Source of the DNA: Alphaproteobacteria bacterium
GTDB taxonomy: Bacteria; Pseudomonadota; Alphaproteobacteria; Caedimonadales; UBA1908
Length of the DNA stretch: 38,668 nucleotides
NCBI GenBank assembly: GCA_021298595.1
Contig: JAJTHL010000011.1
Span: forward strand, 1-38,668
Reading direction: 5' to 3'
Positions 26,454-33,709 of this stretch are shown here, piece by piece (within the stretch, counting starts at the first letter, position 1; each line of letters starts with the position of its first letter). The notes under the pieces are model-generated. The model made no database searches. It was not told the DNA's origin and saw nothing but the letters and a program-made list of their open reading frames with translations. Made by a program: the position numbers and the translations under genes.

Positions 26454-27093
26454 ATCGTTGGAAGACTTTCTTTTCGGGCTTGATCCGTTCTATGCATATC
26501 TCATTCTTTTTTTGGGATCGTTAGTTGAGGGCGAGTCCGTCGTTCTATCGGCCGGTTTTCTTTCATACACGGGCATGCTGTCGTTTCCCTTAATCGTTGC
26601 CATTTCCTTCACTGCCAGTGTTTGCGCAGACCAAATATTCTTTTTCATTGGTCGTCGTTATGGCACAAGTATCATTGACAGATTTCCCAGTCTGCATAAG
26701 CCTTCACAAAAAGCCTTTAGGCTTTTGCATAAGTACAATGTGCTGTTCATCATGGGATTTAGATTTGTCTATGGTGTGCGCACCATCAGTCCGCTCATCA
26801 TCGGGGCGAGCGGCATTGGGGTGAGACGTTTTGTCATTCTCAACATAATCTCGGGTTTTTTTTGGGCTGTTGTAAGCTGCGGCGCTGGATACATGCTGGG
26901 GTACTTTTTTGCCGATACCATTAAAGAAGCCTTCGCCAAACTACACCACTACCAAGTAGTCTTTTTCAGCTGCCTGGCTGGTCTGATCGTCCTTGTTCTA
27001 ACGATGAAGTATTTCCGTTATAAAAAAGAAAAAGCTATGGCTGAGGCGTTGCATCCACCGGACGCAAGTAAAAAGGATGCAGAGCCGTCTTAA
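26446..27093 (+). CDS. DedA family membrane protein
   Basis: This polytopic protein of about 215 residues has the DedA pattern FLGSLVEGESVVLSAGFLSY, then FFIGRRYG, GFRFVYGVRTISPLIIGASG and a later hydrophobic pair. The conserved acidic and arginine residues linked to proton-coupled lipid translocation in DedA proteins (Glu in VEGES; Arg in RFVYGVR) are present. The start is uncertain: TTG at 26446 is the longest frame, while TTG at 26458 has GGGG six nt upstream and gives MEDFLFGLD. Both lie in or next to the inverted repeat. Its 3' end overlaps tsaB on the other strand by 59 bp. Confidence 0.85.
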   Translation: MGPSLEDFLFGLDPFYAYLILFLGSLVEGESVVLSAGFLSYTGMLSFPLIVAISFTASVCADQIFFFIGRRYGTSIIDRFPSLHKPSQKAFRLLHKYNVLFIMGFRFVYGVRTISPLIIGASGIGVRRFVILNIISGFFWAVVSCGAGYMLGYFFADTIKEAFAKLHHYQVVFFSCLAGLIVLVLTMKYFRYKKEKAMAEALHPPDASKKDAEPS

Positions 27094-27667
27094 GGGGCCT
27101 TAGGATAAGCCCAAGATCACGGGCATGTGGTTGCCAAACGCCTTCATAGACCTGCCAGTCTTGTTCTTTGAGCGCGGCTCTTTCTTGACCGACAATAAGA
27201 CACCCTTGGAGCGCGTACGTCCCAAGGGCTTGAGGTAAAAGACTTATTGGATCTTTAAGGGCCTTCCCCTCATTGTCAAATAGCTGAAAAAACAAATCAG
27301 AACGCCCCGTGGTAAGCGTCACTAAAATAGGCCGATCTGTCTTTGGATGCGCGCGCACAAAGCCGCGGGCGATCCAATCAAAGGACGTCACCCCTAAAAC
27401 GCGCATGCCGCCCGCAACCTCAAGGGTTCTTGCAATGGAAAGCCCCACGCGCTGCCCTGTAAAGGATCCAGGCCCAGTGGTCGTGATCACTTCTTCCACG
27501 TCCTTGAAGGTGTATCCTGCTTCTTCAACCAACGCTTTTAAGGCTGGTACGAGGAAACTTGCTTGCCCATAGATCTCTGTCCAGGTTTTCTCGGCAAGAA
27601 TATGTTTATCTTTGATTAGGGCACCTGACGCACCGAAATTTGCGGTTTCAAAAGCTAAGGTCAGCAT
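27035..27667 (-). CDS. tsaB: tRNA threonylcarbamoyladenosine biosynthesis protein TsaB
   Basis: TsaB is the partner of TsaD and TsaE in making t6A37 on ANN-decoding tRNAs. The 210-residue ASKHA-fold protein starts LTLAFETANFGASGAL and has ITTTGPGSFTGQRVGLSIARTL, the TsaB signature. I start it at the ATG at 27667; a longer frame to 27733 would run across the divergent promoter and into ddpX. The ribosome site is weak. It is divergent from ddpX and overlaps dedA tail to tail. tsaD and tsaE are not in the window. Confidence 0.92.
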   Translation of the reverse strand: MLTLAFETANFGASGALIKDKHILAEKTWTEIYGQASFLVPALKALVEEAGYTFKDVEEVITTTGPGSFTGQRVGLSIARTLEVAGGMRVLGVTSFDWIARGFVRAHPKTDRPILVTLTTGRSDLFFQLFDNEGKALKDPISLLPQALGTYALQGCLIVGQERAALKEQDWQVYEGVWQPHARDLGLILRPLKTALHPFYLRPVDATPQP

Positions 27668-27674
27668 GAAAGTC

Positions 27675-27725
27675 TTGTTTGTGGCTCCTATGGGGTCTAT
27701 AGATGAAAGGGTGGGTTTTTGTAAA
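27675..27725. promoter_or_regulatory. Divergent promoters sharing one palindromic -10 (tsaB / ddpX)
   Basis: On the + strand TTGTTT (27675-27680) and TATAGA (27698-27703) are 17 nt apart and face ddpX. On the - strand TTTACA (27725-27720) and TATAGA (27701-27696) are 18 nt apart and face tsaB. The two -10 boxes are the same TCTATAGA palindrome at 27696-27703, so only one promoter could be occupied at a time. Confidence 0.55.
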
Positions 27726-27735
27726 GGAAACAATC

Positions 27736-28311
27736 ATGTCACTTGTTGAAATTCTTCCCCAAGACGCCTTAAAGATCTCTCTTGCCTATGCAACCTTCGA
27801 TAACTTCATGGGAGCACCCGTCTATGAAAATGCCTATTGCTATTTGCACGACGAAGCGGCTGAAAAGCTTCAAAAGGCTTTGACCATCGCCAAGCGTCAC
27901 GGATACGGCTTTCACCTGTTTGATGCCTTCCGCCCCAGCGAGGCCCAGTGGCTGTTGTGGGAGCGGGTGCCCGATCCCCGGTATGTGGGCGATCCCCGCA
28001 AAGGCTCCCCCCACGGGCGCGGCGTTGCCATTGACCTAACACTTTATGACCTGAAATCAGGGCAAGACCTTGAGATGGGAACACCTTTTGATGACTTTAC
28101 AGAACTGTCCCATCACGGAGCCACGGGCTTGACGCCTGAGGCCGAACGTAACCGGTTTATGCTTCTTGCCATCATGAGCACTGCTGGATGGGACTTTTAC
28201 TTTAATGAGTGGTGGCATTATCAGCTTTTTAACAGCAAAGATTATCCCCTACTGTCGGACAAAGATGCTCCAAAATCCATCATGGGATCGCTCTTAACCC
28301 AGGTGGCTTAA
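27736..28311 (+). CDS. ddpX: D-alanyl-D-alanine dipeptidase (VanX/DdpX family)
   Basis: This 191-residue zinc dipeptidase cleaves free D-Ala-D-Ala. The zinc-binding SPHGRGVAID gives His93 and Asp100, and EWWHYQ gives the catalytic Glu158 and His161. DAFRPSEAQ supplies the conserved Arg66. I start at the ATG at 27736 with AAGGA before it; a longer frame to 27703 lacks this site and would begin in the promoter. No signal peptide is seen, so the enzyme is probably cytoplasmic. With no vanA or vanH genes around it, recycling of peptidoglycan D-Ala-D-Ala is likelier than glycopeptide resistance. Confidence 0.92.
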   Translation: MSLVEILPQDALKISLAYATFDNFMGAPVYENAYCYLHDEAAEKLQKALTIAKRHGYGFHLFDAFRPSEAQWLLWERVPDPRYVGDPRKGSPHGRGVAIDLTLYDLKSGQDLEMGTPFDDFTELSHHGATGLTPEAERNRFMLLAIMSTAGWDFYFNEWWHYQLFNSKDYPLLSDKDAPKSIMGSLLTQVA

Positions 28312-28318
28312 GAGCTCG

Positions 28319-28342
28319 AAAGGGGCCATTTTAGGCCCCTTT
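28319..28342. terminator. Bidirectional intrinsic terminator after ddpX
   Basis: AAAGGGGCC (28319-28327) and GGCCCCTTT (28334-28342) form a 9-bp stem around ATTTTA, with T on the + side extending to 28344. It lies between convergent ddpX and the GT-B-like gene, whose stop is at 28343. Confidence 0.9.
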
Positions 28343-29560
28343 TTAGGATGATGGATCAAGAATCCCGGGAGTTTGCCACGGAAGCCCTTGAAGGGAGGAT
28401 GCGTGAAGACGATCCCTTAGACGCTCTTTTATACGAAGGGCGATGGTGCGCGCGGCTCCCAACGGCCAATTCATTTTTTGACTTAGCGCTTCAGGGGTAT
28501 AACGGGGATGGGCGTAGGTTTCATCCATAAACTTATGAAGATCTTGCTGGGTTTGCAAATGAGGAACAATGCCCTTGTCAATTAAAGGGTTTTGATAGAC
28601 ATACAAATTCGTATCATAATACCCCACAGCAAGCCCTGCAAAAGCCGCCTGAATACCTGTGTTGGAGCGATGACACAAAATACGGTCCGCAAGATAGACC
28701 GCCTCTTCCACAGGCACCTCTTTAGGAAGAGCAATGAAATTGCTTACACCATACATCTGAATCAGCGACATCTCTCTTTTTCCATTGTCCCCCGGATAGG
28801 GCGAGTAAATGGCGAGTAGTTCTGGTTTTTGTTTCACAAATTTTACAAGTTCTTCAAAGGAGTCGTTATAGTCCCGTCCATATCCCCCCAAGTAAAACAA
28901 AATTTTACGTCCAACAAAACCTGGGGGAATCATTTTTCTTTGAAGATTTACTTTGTTGACGCGCTTTCTTGCAATAAGCCATGTTTCGTTATTGGGCCTA
29001 CCTGTAACATGGGTTTGGATATGCGGAAAGATCTTTTGAAAGAAAGGTAAAAGTTGCGGCGTTGGCAGCAAAATTTCATGGGATCTTGGAAGGGCACTTT
29101 TCACCATGATTTGAGGAGTATCTCTATAAAAATCATCATAAAAGGAAATGACATAACTTCCTTTTTTACGAAAAATCGAGGCGATTTGAGCTTGAACCCG
29201 GGCATAGGTGCCAAGCATTGTCACATGGGGATCAAGGCATCCCGAAAGCTTTAAAAGATCACCCTCTGGCAGGCGCTGTTTTGACGGCCACTCTGGACGG
29301 TGAACAGGTGCCCTAAGCCCACATTTAACCTTTAGGGAAAGGGCGTGGGGGTGATCTTTAAGAATTGCGTGGGCCACTCCCAAACCCACAACAGAGTGGG
29401 GAACGTTAATGCGCTCAAGCTCTTTTGACACGCTTTCAAAGGACTTTGCTTCGCTGGCGGTGAAAGCTAAAAGCAAAACCGAATCCTCACCGGCCCTCAC
29501 CGATATACCCCAAGTGAGCGTTAACATGATCGCGGTGACGGCGCTTTTTTTCATGGCCAC
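28343..29560 (-). CDS. Secreted protein of unknown function with GT-B-like C-terminal half
   Basis: The 405-residue protein begins with a clear signal peptide (MKKSAV, hydrophobic core, SVRA at about residue 23). The frame starts at a GTG at 29560; the ATG at 29554 (MKKSAV) is the other candidate. Residues about 215-360 look like the sugar-nucleotide half of a GT-B enzyme: KILFYLGGYGRDY, LLAIYSPYPGD, NFIALPKEVPVEEAVYLADR and HRSNTGIQAAFAGLAVGYYD. The last resembles the nucleotide-binding loop of WecB/MurG-type proteins. A GT-B fold behind an export signal is odd, since nucleotide sugars are cytoplasmic. I do not recognise the family. It lies 13 nt after coq9. Confidence 0.7.
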   Translation of the reverse strand: MAMKKSAVTAIMLTLTWGISVRAGEDSVLLLAFTASEAKSFESVSKELERINVPHSVVGLGVAHAILKDHPHALSLKVKCGLRAPVHRPEWPSKQRLPEGDLLKLSGCLDPHVTMLGTYARVQAQIASIFRKKGSYVISFYDDFYRDTPQIMVKSALPRSHEILLPTPQLLPFFQKIFPHIQTHVTGRPNNETWLIARKRVNKVNLQRKMIPPGFVGRKILFYLGGYGRDYNDSFEELVKFVKQKPELLAIYSPYPGDNGKREMSLIQMYGVSNFIALPKEVPVEEAVYLADRILCHRSNTGIQAAFAGLAVGYYDTNLYVYQNPLIDKGIVPHLQTQQDLHKFMDETYAHPRYTPEALSQKMNWPLGAARTIALRIKERLRDRLHASSLQGLPWQTPGILDPSS

Positions 29561-29573
29561 TCGTTTCCAGGTT

Positions 29574-30197
29574 TTACCTAAACAAACTGCTCAGTTTTCC
29601 TGAGACTTGCTTTAGTTTTTCTTTTACTTTAGGAATTTGCATGGCCTGATCAAGCCGGGTTTCCAAAAAGTCGTGGGTCGCTTCATGCTGGGGTGACGTA
29701 TCACGCAGCCAAAACCGTAGGGTCGTCATATAAACGCCCATCAAAAGAGCCCGCTTTGTATAATAATTAAAGTCTGTGGCATTGTCTCCTGCCGCGTACC
29801 AAATTTCACTCACCGTGCGCGCGACAAAAGATAACCCTTCACGAAGGCGTGTGGGGTGGGATAGAAAGACCAAAGCACGGTCAACGGCAATCTTATGGGG
29901 CTCTAAAAGATCAAGGCGCAATTTAATCCCTAGAGCCACCCGGTCCCTGACTCTCATTTGGGATAAGTCATGTTGATCCAAAGCCAGAAGCATTTTACGG
30001 TCCATCATCAAAAAAAAGGCTTCCAGCAAACCCATGGGCGTTGCCCCAAAAAGCCAGTTGGCGCGTTCTTTTGGATATCCAAGACTCTCACACCCTTTCC
30101 GGAGCGCCTCCATGGTCCACCCCTCAAAGGGCACATGGGCAAGGGTAGCCCAAAGGATCTCTTCTTGCTCTTGCCCAGGCGAGTGTTCCACCGTCAT
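29574..30197 (-). CDS. coq9: COQ9 family ubiquinone biosynthesis protein
   Basis: COQ9 is a lipid-binding, TetR-like-fold helper that presents the ubiquinone intermediate to COQ7. The 207-residue protein has an N-terminal HTH-like part (VPFEGWTMEALRKGCESLG), ATPMGLLEAFF, and the signature GDNATDFNYYTKRALLMGVYMTTLRFWL. Together with coq7 at 23370 it marks aerobic ubiquinone synthesis of the mitochondrial/alphaproteobacterial kind. It is divergent from rpsU and leads a two-gene unit with the GT-B-like gene. Confidence 0.92.
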   Translation of the reverse strand: MTVEHSPGQEQEEILWATLAHVPFEGWTMEALRKGCESLGYPKERANWLFGATPMGLLEAFFLMMDRKMLLALDQHDLSQMRVRDRVALGIKLRLDLLEPHKIAVDRALVFLSHPTRLREGLSFVARTVSEIWYAAGDNATDFNYYTKRALLMGVYMTTLRFWLRDTSPQHEATHDFLETRLDQAMQIPKVKEKLKQVSGKLSSLFR

Positions 30198-30278
30198 GAT
30201 TTACTTCCCTCATCTACTGTTATCATGCTATAGTTTTTTGCTTGGCCTTTCTTGGTGAGAGGCCACTTCATAAGCTAG

Positions 30279-30301
30279 AAAGGAGAGTGACATCTCTCGT
30301 G
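30279..30301 (+). promoter_or_regulatory. rpsU ribosome site with overlapping hairpin
   Basis: AAAGGAG (30279-30285) is the only strong Shine-Dalgarno sequence before rpsU, but it lies about 13 nt from the GTG start. GAGAG (30283-30287) pairs with CTCTC (30294-30298) around TGACAT. The 5-bp hairpin would both mask part of the ribosome site and shorten the effective distance to the start codon. Confidence 0.4.
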
Positions 30302-30502
30302 TTAGTCTATGTACGAGATAATAACGTAGAACAGGCCATGCGACTTTTGAAGAAAAAACTTCAAAGGGAGGGCGTTTTTCGTGAAATGAAGCTTCGTCGG
30401 GACTTTGAAAAGCCCTGCGAACGCCGCAAACGCGAAGGCGCCGAAGCGGTCAGACGCATGCGTAAGCTTTTGCGCAAACGTTTTGAGCGTGACGGTTACT
30501 AG
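30299..30502 (+). CDS. rpsU: 30S ribosomal protein S21
   Basis: The 67-residue basic protein reads [20 protein letters not shown] followed by [18 protein letters not shown], diagnostic of S21. S21 acts in initiation on the 30S platform near the anti-Shine-Dalgarno sequence. I start at the GTG at 30299 because family members begin with M-V-x-V; the open frame upstream to 30242 has no family similarity. The C-terminal part ([24 protein letters not shown]) is typical of alphaproteobacteria. It is a single gene with its own terminator. Confidence 0.95.
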   Translation: MLVYVRDNNVEQAMRLLKKKLQREGVFREMKLRRDFEKPCERRKREGAEAVRRMRKLLRKRFERDGY

Positions 30503-30516
30503 GTCTACGTGATGTC

Positions 30517-30551
30517 AAAAAAAGCCCGGCATGTGTCATGTCGGGTTTTTT
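30517..30551. terminator. Intrinsic terminator between rpsU and rlmJ
   Basis: CCCGGCATG (30525-30533) and CATGTCGGG (30537-30545) pair around TGT with one G·U. Seven A precede the stem and six T follow it, so it can work in both directions for these convergent genes. Confidence 0.9.
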
Positions 30552-30569
30552 AACATGTTTTGATTGTAT

Positions 30570-31412
30570 TTAGAAAAAAAATTCATCCATTTTCACACGC
30601 TCCTCAGCCGCTATAGCAGCGGTTTTTTTCATCCACGCCACCAAAAGCGCGTCTGTTTTTTGAAGGGCGTCCTCGGCCCCGTAAGGCATATTGAGAATGA
30701 ATAGACCACTTCCCAAAAGACCATATCCCACCAGATTTTGGGGAAACAAAATCTCCCATACGCTGACTTGGGTTTGGAGCTGTGAAAGAGCGTTGGCGAG
30801 TTTTTCTTGATGGCCTGCCTTTAAAAGAGGATACCATACGCAAATAACCGCCTCTTTCCATTTGTCATGGAGGGCCTTAGTAAAGGCCACAACCTGCTCG
30901 TATTCATGTTTGTTTTCATAGGTGGGATCAATGAAAACAAGACCCCGCCTTGCCTCTGGCGGACTCAGGGCCAGCACCCCTTCATACCCATCGCGCTCAT
31001 GAATATGCACATTGGGTTTATTCATATTCTTTTTTAGATGCAAAATCTCTTGAGGGTGACACTCCATGAGATAAAGCTGGTCTTGCGCGCGCAAAAGAGA
31101 GCGCGCAATCCAAGGAGATCCTGGATAACTTGCCCCCCCAAATGTCTCTTGATGCGCGCCAACAGCGCGCCAATAGGGATGATCCTTTGGCATGCCTTGT
31201 TCTGACACCAGGCGCAAGATCCCGTTTTTCGCCTCTCCCGTTTTGAGGGATTCAGGAGACGACACATCGTATTGCCCGCGCCCACTATGGGTTTCAAGAT
31301 AGCTAACGGGGCGGTCCTTTTGTGTCATACTTTCCACAAGCACCGCCAAAAATGCGTGCTTGTGGATGTCTGCAAGGGACCCTGCATGATAGACATGTTG
31401 ATAGGAAAACAT
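30570..31412 (-). CDS. rlmJ: 23S rRNA (adenine(2030)-N6)-methyltransferase
   Basis: RlmJ methylates A2030 of 23S rRNA using SAM. The 280-residue protein has the family start FSYQHVYHAGSLADIHKHAFL, the motif YLETHSGRGQYD, and the catalytic region FIDPTYENKHEYEQV. The usual N6-adenine methyltransferase motif is (D/N)PP(Y/F); here the second Pro is Thr (DPTY, residues 162-165), a local deviation. It is downstream of two secreted-protein genes with a gap of only 7 nt, an unusual pairing that suggests it shares their transcript. It ends at the bidirectional terminator. Confidence 0.9.
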   Translation of the reverse strand: MFSYQHVYHAGSLADIHKHAFLAVLVESMTQKDRPVSYLETHSGRGQYDVSSPESLKTGEAKNGILRLVSEQGMPKDHPYWRAVGAHQETFGGASYPGSPWIARSLLRAQDQLYLMECHPQEILHLKKNMNKPNVHIHERDGYEGVLALSPPEARRGLVFIDPTYENKHEYEQVVAFTKALHDKWKEAVICVWYPLLKAGHQEKLANALSQLQTQVSVWEILFPQNLVGYGLLGSGLFILNMPYGAEDALQKTDALLVAWMKKTAAIAAEERVKMDEFFF

Positions 31413-31419
31413 TAGTGCC

Positions 31420-32703
31420 CTAAGTCCTTGTGGGAAGGTGTTTAAAAGTTTTTAACTTCTCCCACGCTTCTTCTGGGATTTCAAGAGGAAAGGTGCCTTC
31501 TTGAAAACACTCTGGTGTCACTTCACGCCAGGCGGTATAAGCCAGCATAAACCCTTCTTTTGGAAAGGTTCCTTGTAGAGCTCTTTGATGAAATTCCACG
31601 GCAAACCACCCAAGATAGTATTGAAGTGTCGTAAAATAAAGCGTATGACGTAGATCCTGCGTGACAAAAATTTCTTGAAATTCGGGAAAAACCTTTTGCA
31701 GCTCCCCTAATCGATTTTTGTCCTGCTCCCACACCGAAAGACACTCCTCCCAGGTTGTTTTTGTGTACCTTTGAGAAATCGTGTCCATACCATCGGTAAA
31801 GGCGCGCCAATTCGCCTTTTGGGTATGGGTTTGAAGGGCCGCAAGAAAACCACTGCATGCCGCAAAATTAAAGTCGTTAGGCGTCTGGGTATAGTGCTTC
31901 AAGTAAAGCTGCACAAGGGGATCATGGAGCAAAATCTCGTCTTCCATAACCACGGGAAGCGCTGGCGAGAACATCAGGGGCAGAAGACGCGACCACCCAA
32001 CGGCAATGGTTAGATTTTTTCTTAAGTCAGGCTTAATTTCAACGCCACTCAAAATCTCAGCCGTTGTTTGCTCAAGGAGCGCAAGGGCGGCATACTGGCG
32101 CAAAAACTGAAGCTCTTTAAGTTCCTTGAAATAAGCAAGCAAGGCCACCACATCACGACTTTTAGAGGCAATGGCAAGGACTGAGGCCGGCGTCTCTGTA
32201 TTTTCCATGAAGGCTTGAACTTGTGCGGGCGCTTGCTCTGTGAGCTCTTGCAACACACTTTTGCGCGGCGCGAAGACTTGCCCGCCGTGGCAGTTTTCAG
32301 TAACAGCTGGCGACGTATCATCGATTTTCTTGAGGAATTCCCCTGACGCGGCGAGCCCAGCTGACCGGAATTCCTCAAGGGTTTTGCGGGTCTGTTCTGC
32401 GTACGCAGGCCATGCGTCCACCTCGTCCACAAGGGCTTTTAAAAGAAGCTGATAGACGGCCTTGGTCGCCACAAACTCATGACGAAGCACGTCCTGGTCA
32501 AAAAAGTCGATTTGCCCATTTAAATAGGCTTGAAGCTCAAGACCGTTGGGCAAACGACTTACATGGGTATACATGGTATCGTAGGTCAAAACTGCGGTCG
32601 TGGTCCCCCTAGGCTTTTCCTTTTCTTGCTCATCTTCGGCCGTACCGAAAGCAGGCCCTGCCAAAAGGCTCGCGCCTAAAACCCATCCATATAATTTTTT
32701 CAT
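31420..32703 (-). CDS. Secreted protein of unknown function, paralog A (full length)
   Basis: The 427-residue protein starts at the ATG at 32703 (GGGAG six nt upstream) with a signal peptide (MKKLYGWVLGASLLAGPAFG, then TAEDE). The mature part looks mainly helical and has four Cys. It is clearly related to the next gene upstream. Shared blocks include YLNGQIDFF / YLSAQLEFF, TKAVYQLLLKAL / TKALYQFLLTAL, and ASVLAIASKSRD / ASLAILSKNRD with FLRQYAALAL / FLRQHASLAL. The C-terminal half (after about residue 255) has no counterpart in the neighbour. I recognise no domain. It is probably periplasmic or exported. The frame shown by the longest ORF (to 32730) adds nine residues before the signal peptide and is less likely. 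Confidence 0.75.
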   Translation of the reverse strand: MKKLYGWVLGASLLAGPAFGTAEDEQEKEKPRGTTTAVLTYDTMYTHVSRLPNGLELQAYLNGQIDFFDQDVLRHEFVATKAVYQLLLKALVDEVDAWPAYAEQTRKTLEEFRSAGLAASGEFLKKIDDTSPAVTENCHGGQVFAPRKSVLQELTEQAPAQVQAFMENTETPASVLAIASKSRDVVALLAYFKELKELQFLRQYAALALLEQTTAEILSGVEIKPDLRKNLTIAVGWSRLLPLMFSPALPVVMEDEILLHDPLVQLYLKHYTQTPNDFNFAACSGFLAALQTHTQKANWRAFTDGMDTISQRYTKTTWEECLSVWEQDKNRLGELQKVFPEFQEIFVTQDLRHTLYFTTLQYYLGWFAVEFHQRALQGTFPKEGFMLAYTAWREVTPECFQEGTFPLEIPEEAWEKLKTFKHLPTRT

Positions 32704-32756
32704 TTCTGACTCCCTGTTATGATTAGTCACCTATAATGAGTAGAAAATTTTTACCT

Positions 32757-32792
32757 TCAAGACAAGGGTGAATAAAGGGCTTCATTTTCCAT
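32757..32792 (-). pseudogene. Possible out-of-frame remnant of paralog B's lost C terminus
   Basis: Just after the stop of paralog B, another frame reads MENEALYSPLS and then stops. Paralog A at the matching place reads MEDEILLHDPLV. The match is short and the two frames are separated by a stop, so it is only suggestive that B once continued like A. Confidence 0.25.
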
Positions 32793-32794
32793 TC

Positions 32795-33559
32795 TTAATC
32801 AGAGATCTTTTCTTTTATTGGCATCACCAGACGGGACAGACTTACGTCCCAGGCCACATCGATGTCAAGATGCTGCCGCAGTTCAGGATTACAAACGGCC
32901 TTTCTAACAATCTGTTCCAAGCCTTTTTCATGAAGCGCAAGGGAGGCGTGCTGCCGTAAGAAAGTCCATTCATTTTTGTCTTTAAGAAAAGAGAGCATCT
33001 CTAAACAGTCCCGATTCTTAGAAAGAATGGCAAGGGAGGCAGCACTACTAAATGTCATGACTCTACATGACTGCACTTGCGGTCCTTCTTTCGCGATCAA
33101 GGCATCTAGACAGGTTTTGATGCTCAGTGCTTTTTGTGATCCGCGAGCAACCTCAAACGGTACGGGGAGCTCAGCATCCACACTACGCAGAAAGCTATTC
33201 AGTTTCTCTAAATTTTCCGGTGTAAATGCTGCCATTTCTTGTCGCAACGCTTCTGTAGACACATGAACCGCCTCTTTCTCGCTCTCTAACGCTGTGAGGA
33301 GAAATTGATAAAGGGCTTTGGTGGTCTTAAAAGCTGGCTGCAGACTTTCTTGGCCAAAAAATTCAAGCTGTGCGCTTAAATACGTCTTCAAGGAGACCCC
33401 TTGAGGAGTTTTGTTGGACCCGTCGTGAGCATCCTCGTCCTCGTACATCTGGGCAGAATATCTTGTCCGCGCGTCCCTTCCTCCTTCATCTTCGGCCGTT
33501 GCAAATAGGGGTGTGGCTAAAAAACCAAAACACACAAACCACCGCAATACATGTCTCAT
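32795..33559 (-). CDS. Secreted protein of unknown function, paralog B (short)
   Basis: I start it at the ATG at 33559 (MRHVLRWF), preceded by AAGGGG; eight residues of the longer frame come before the signal peptide. The 254-residue protein has a signal peptide ending near FATAEDE, like its neighbour, and aligns with it over the mature N-terminal 230 residues or so. It stops where paralog A continues for about 170 more residues, so it is either a naturally short version or truncated. Four mature Cys are present. It is the first gene of a unit with paralog A and rlmJ; 91 nt separate B from A. Confidence 0.72.
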   Translation of the reverse strand: MRHVLRWFVCFGFLATPLFATAEDEGGRDARTRYSAQMYEDEDAHDGSNKTPQGVSLKTYLSAQLEFFGQESLQPAFKTTKALYQFLLTALESEKEAVHVSTEALRQEMAAFTPENLEKLNSFLRSVDAELPVPFEVARGSQKALSIKTCLDALIAKEGPQVQSCRVMTFSSAASLAILSKNRDCLEMLSFLKDKNEWTFLRQHASLALHEKGLEQIVRKAVCNPELRQHLDIDVAWDVSLSRLVMPIKEKISD

Positions 33560-33647
33560 CCTTGTTACCCCTTCTGTTATCATCTTGTTTTTTCTCGAAC
33601 ACCCTAAGCGTTTTTAAAGGCTACCGCGCTTCCTTCAAGAACCCTCA

Positions 33648-33676
33648 TTGGGAGTTGCGTCATTTTATGATAGATA
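33648..33676 (+). promoter_or_regulatory. Promoter of the rlmB-plsY-dprA-topA run
   Basis: TTGGGA (33648-33653) and TAGATA (33671-33676) are 17 nt apart; the transcript would start about 27 nt before the TTG of rlmB. Matches are moderate, and the call is by eye. The rest of the 150-nt gap to paralog B shows no other clear element. Confidence 0.45.
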
Positions 33677-33709
33677 AGAGAGAAATGACACACACAACGA
33701 GGTTTTTCT

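Noticed and set aside
27736-28311. Glycopeptide-resistance locus (VanX)
   Set aside because: No VanH or VanA ligase gene or VanRS genes are near; the dipeptidase alone is more likely a DdpX-type peptidoglycan-recycling enzyme.
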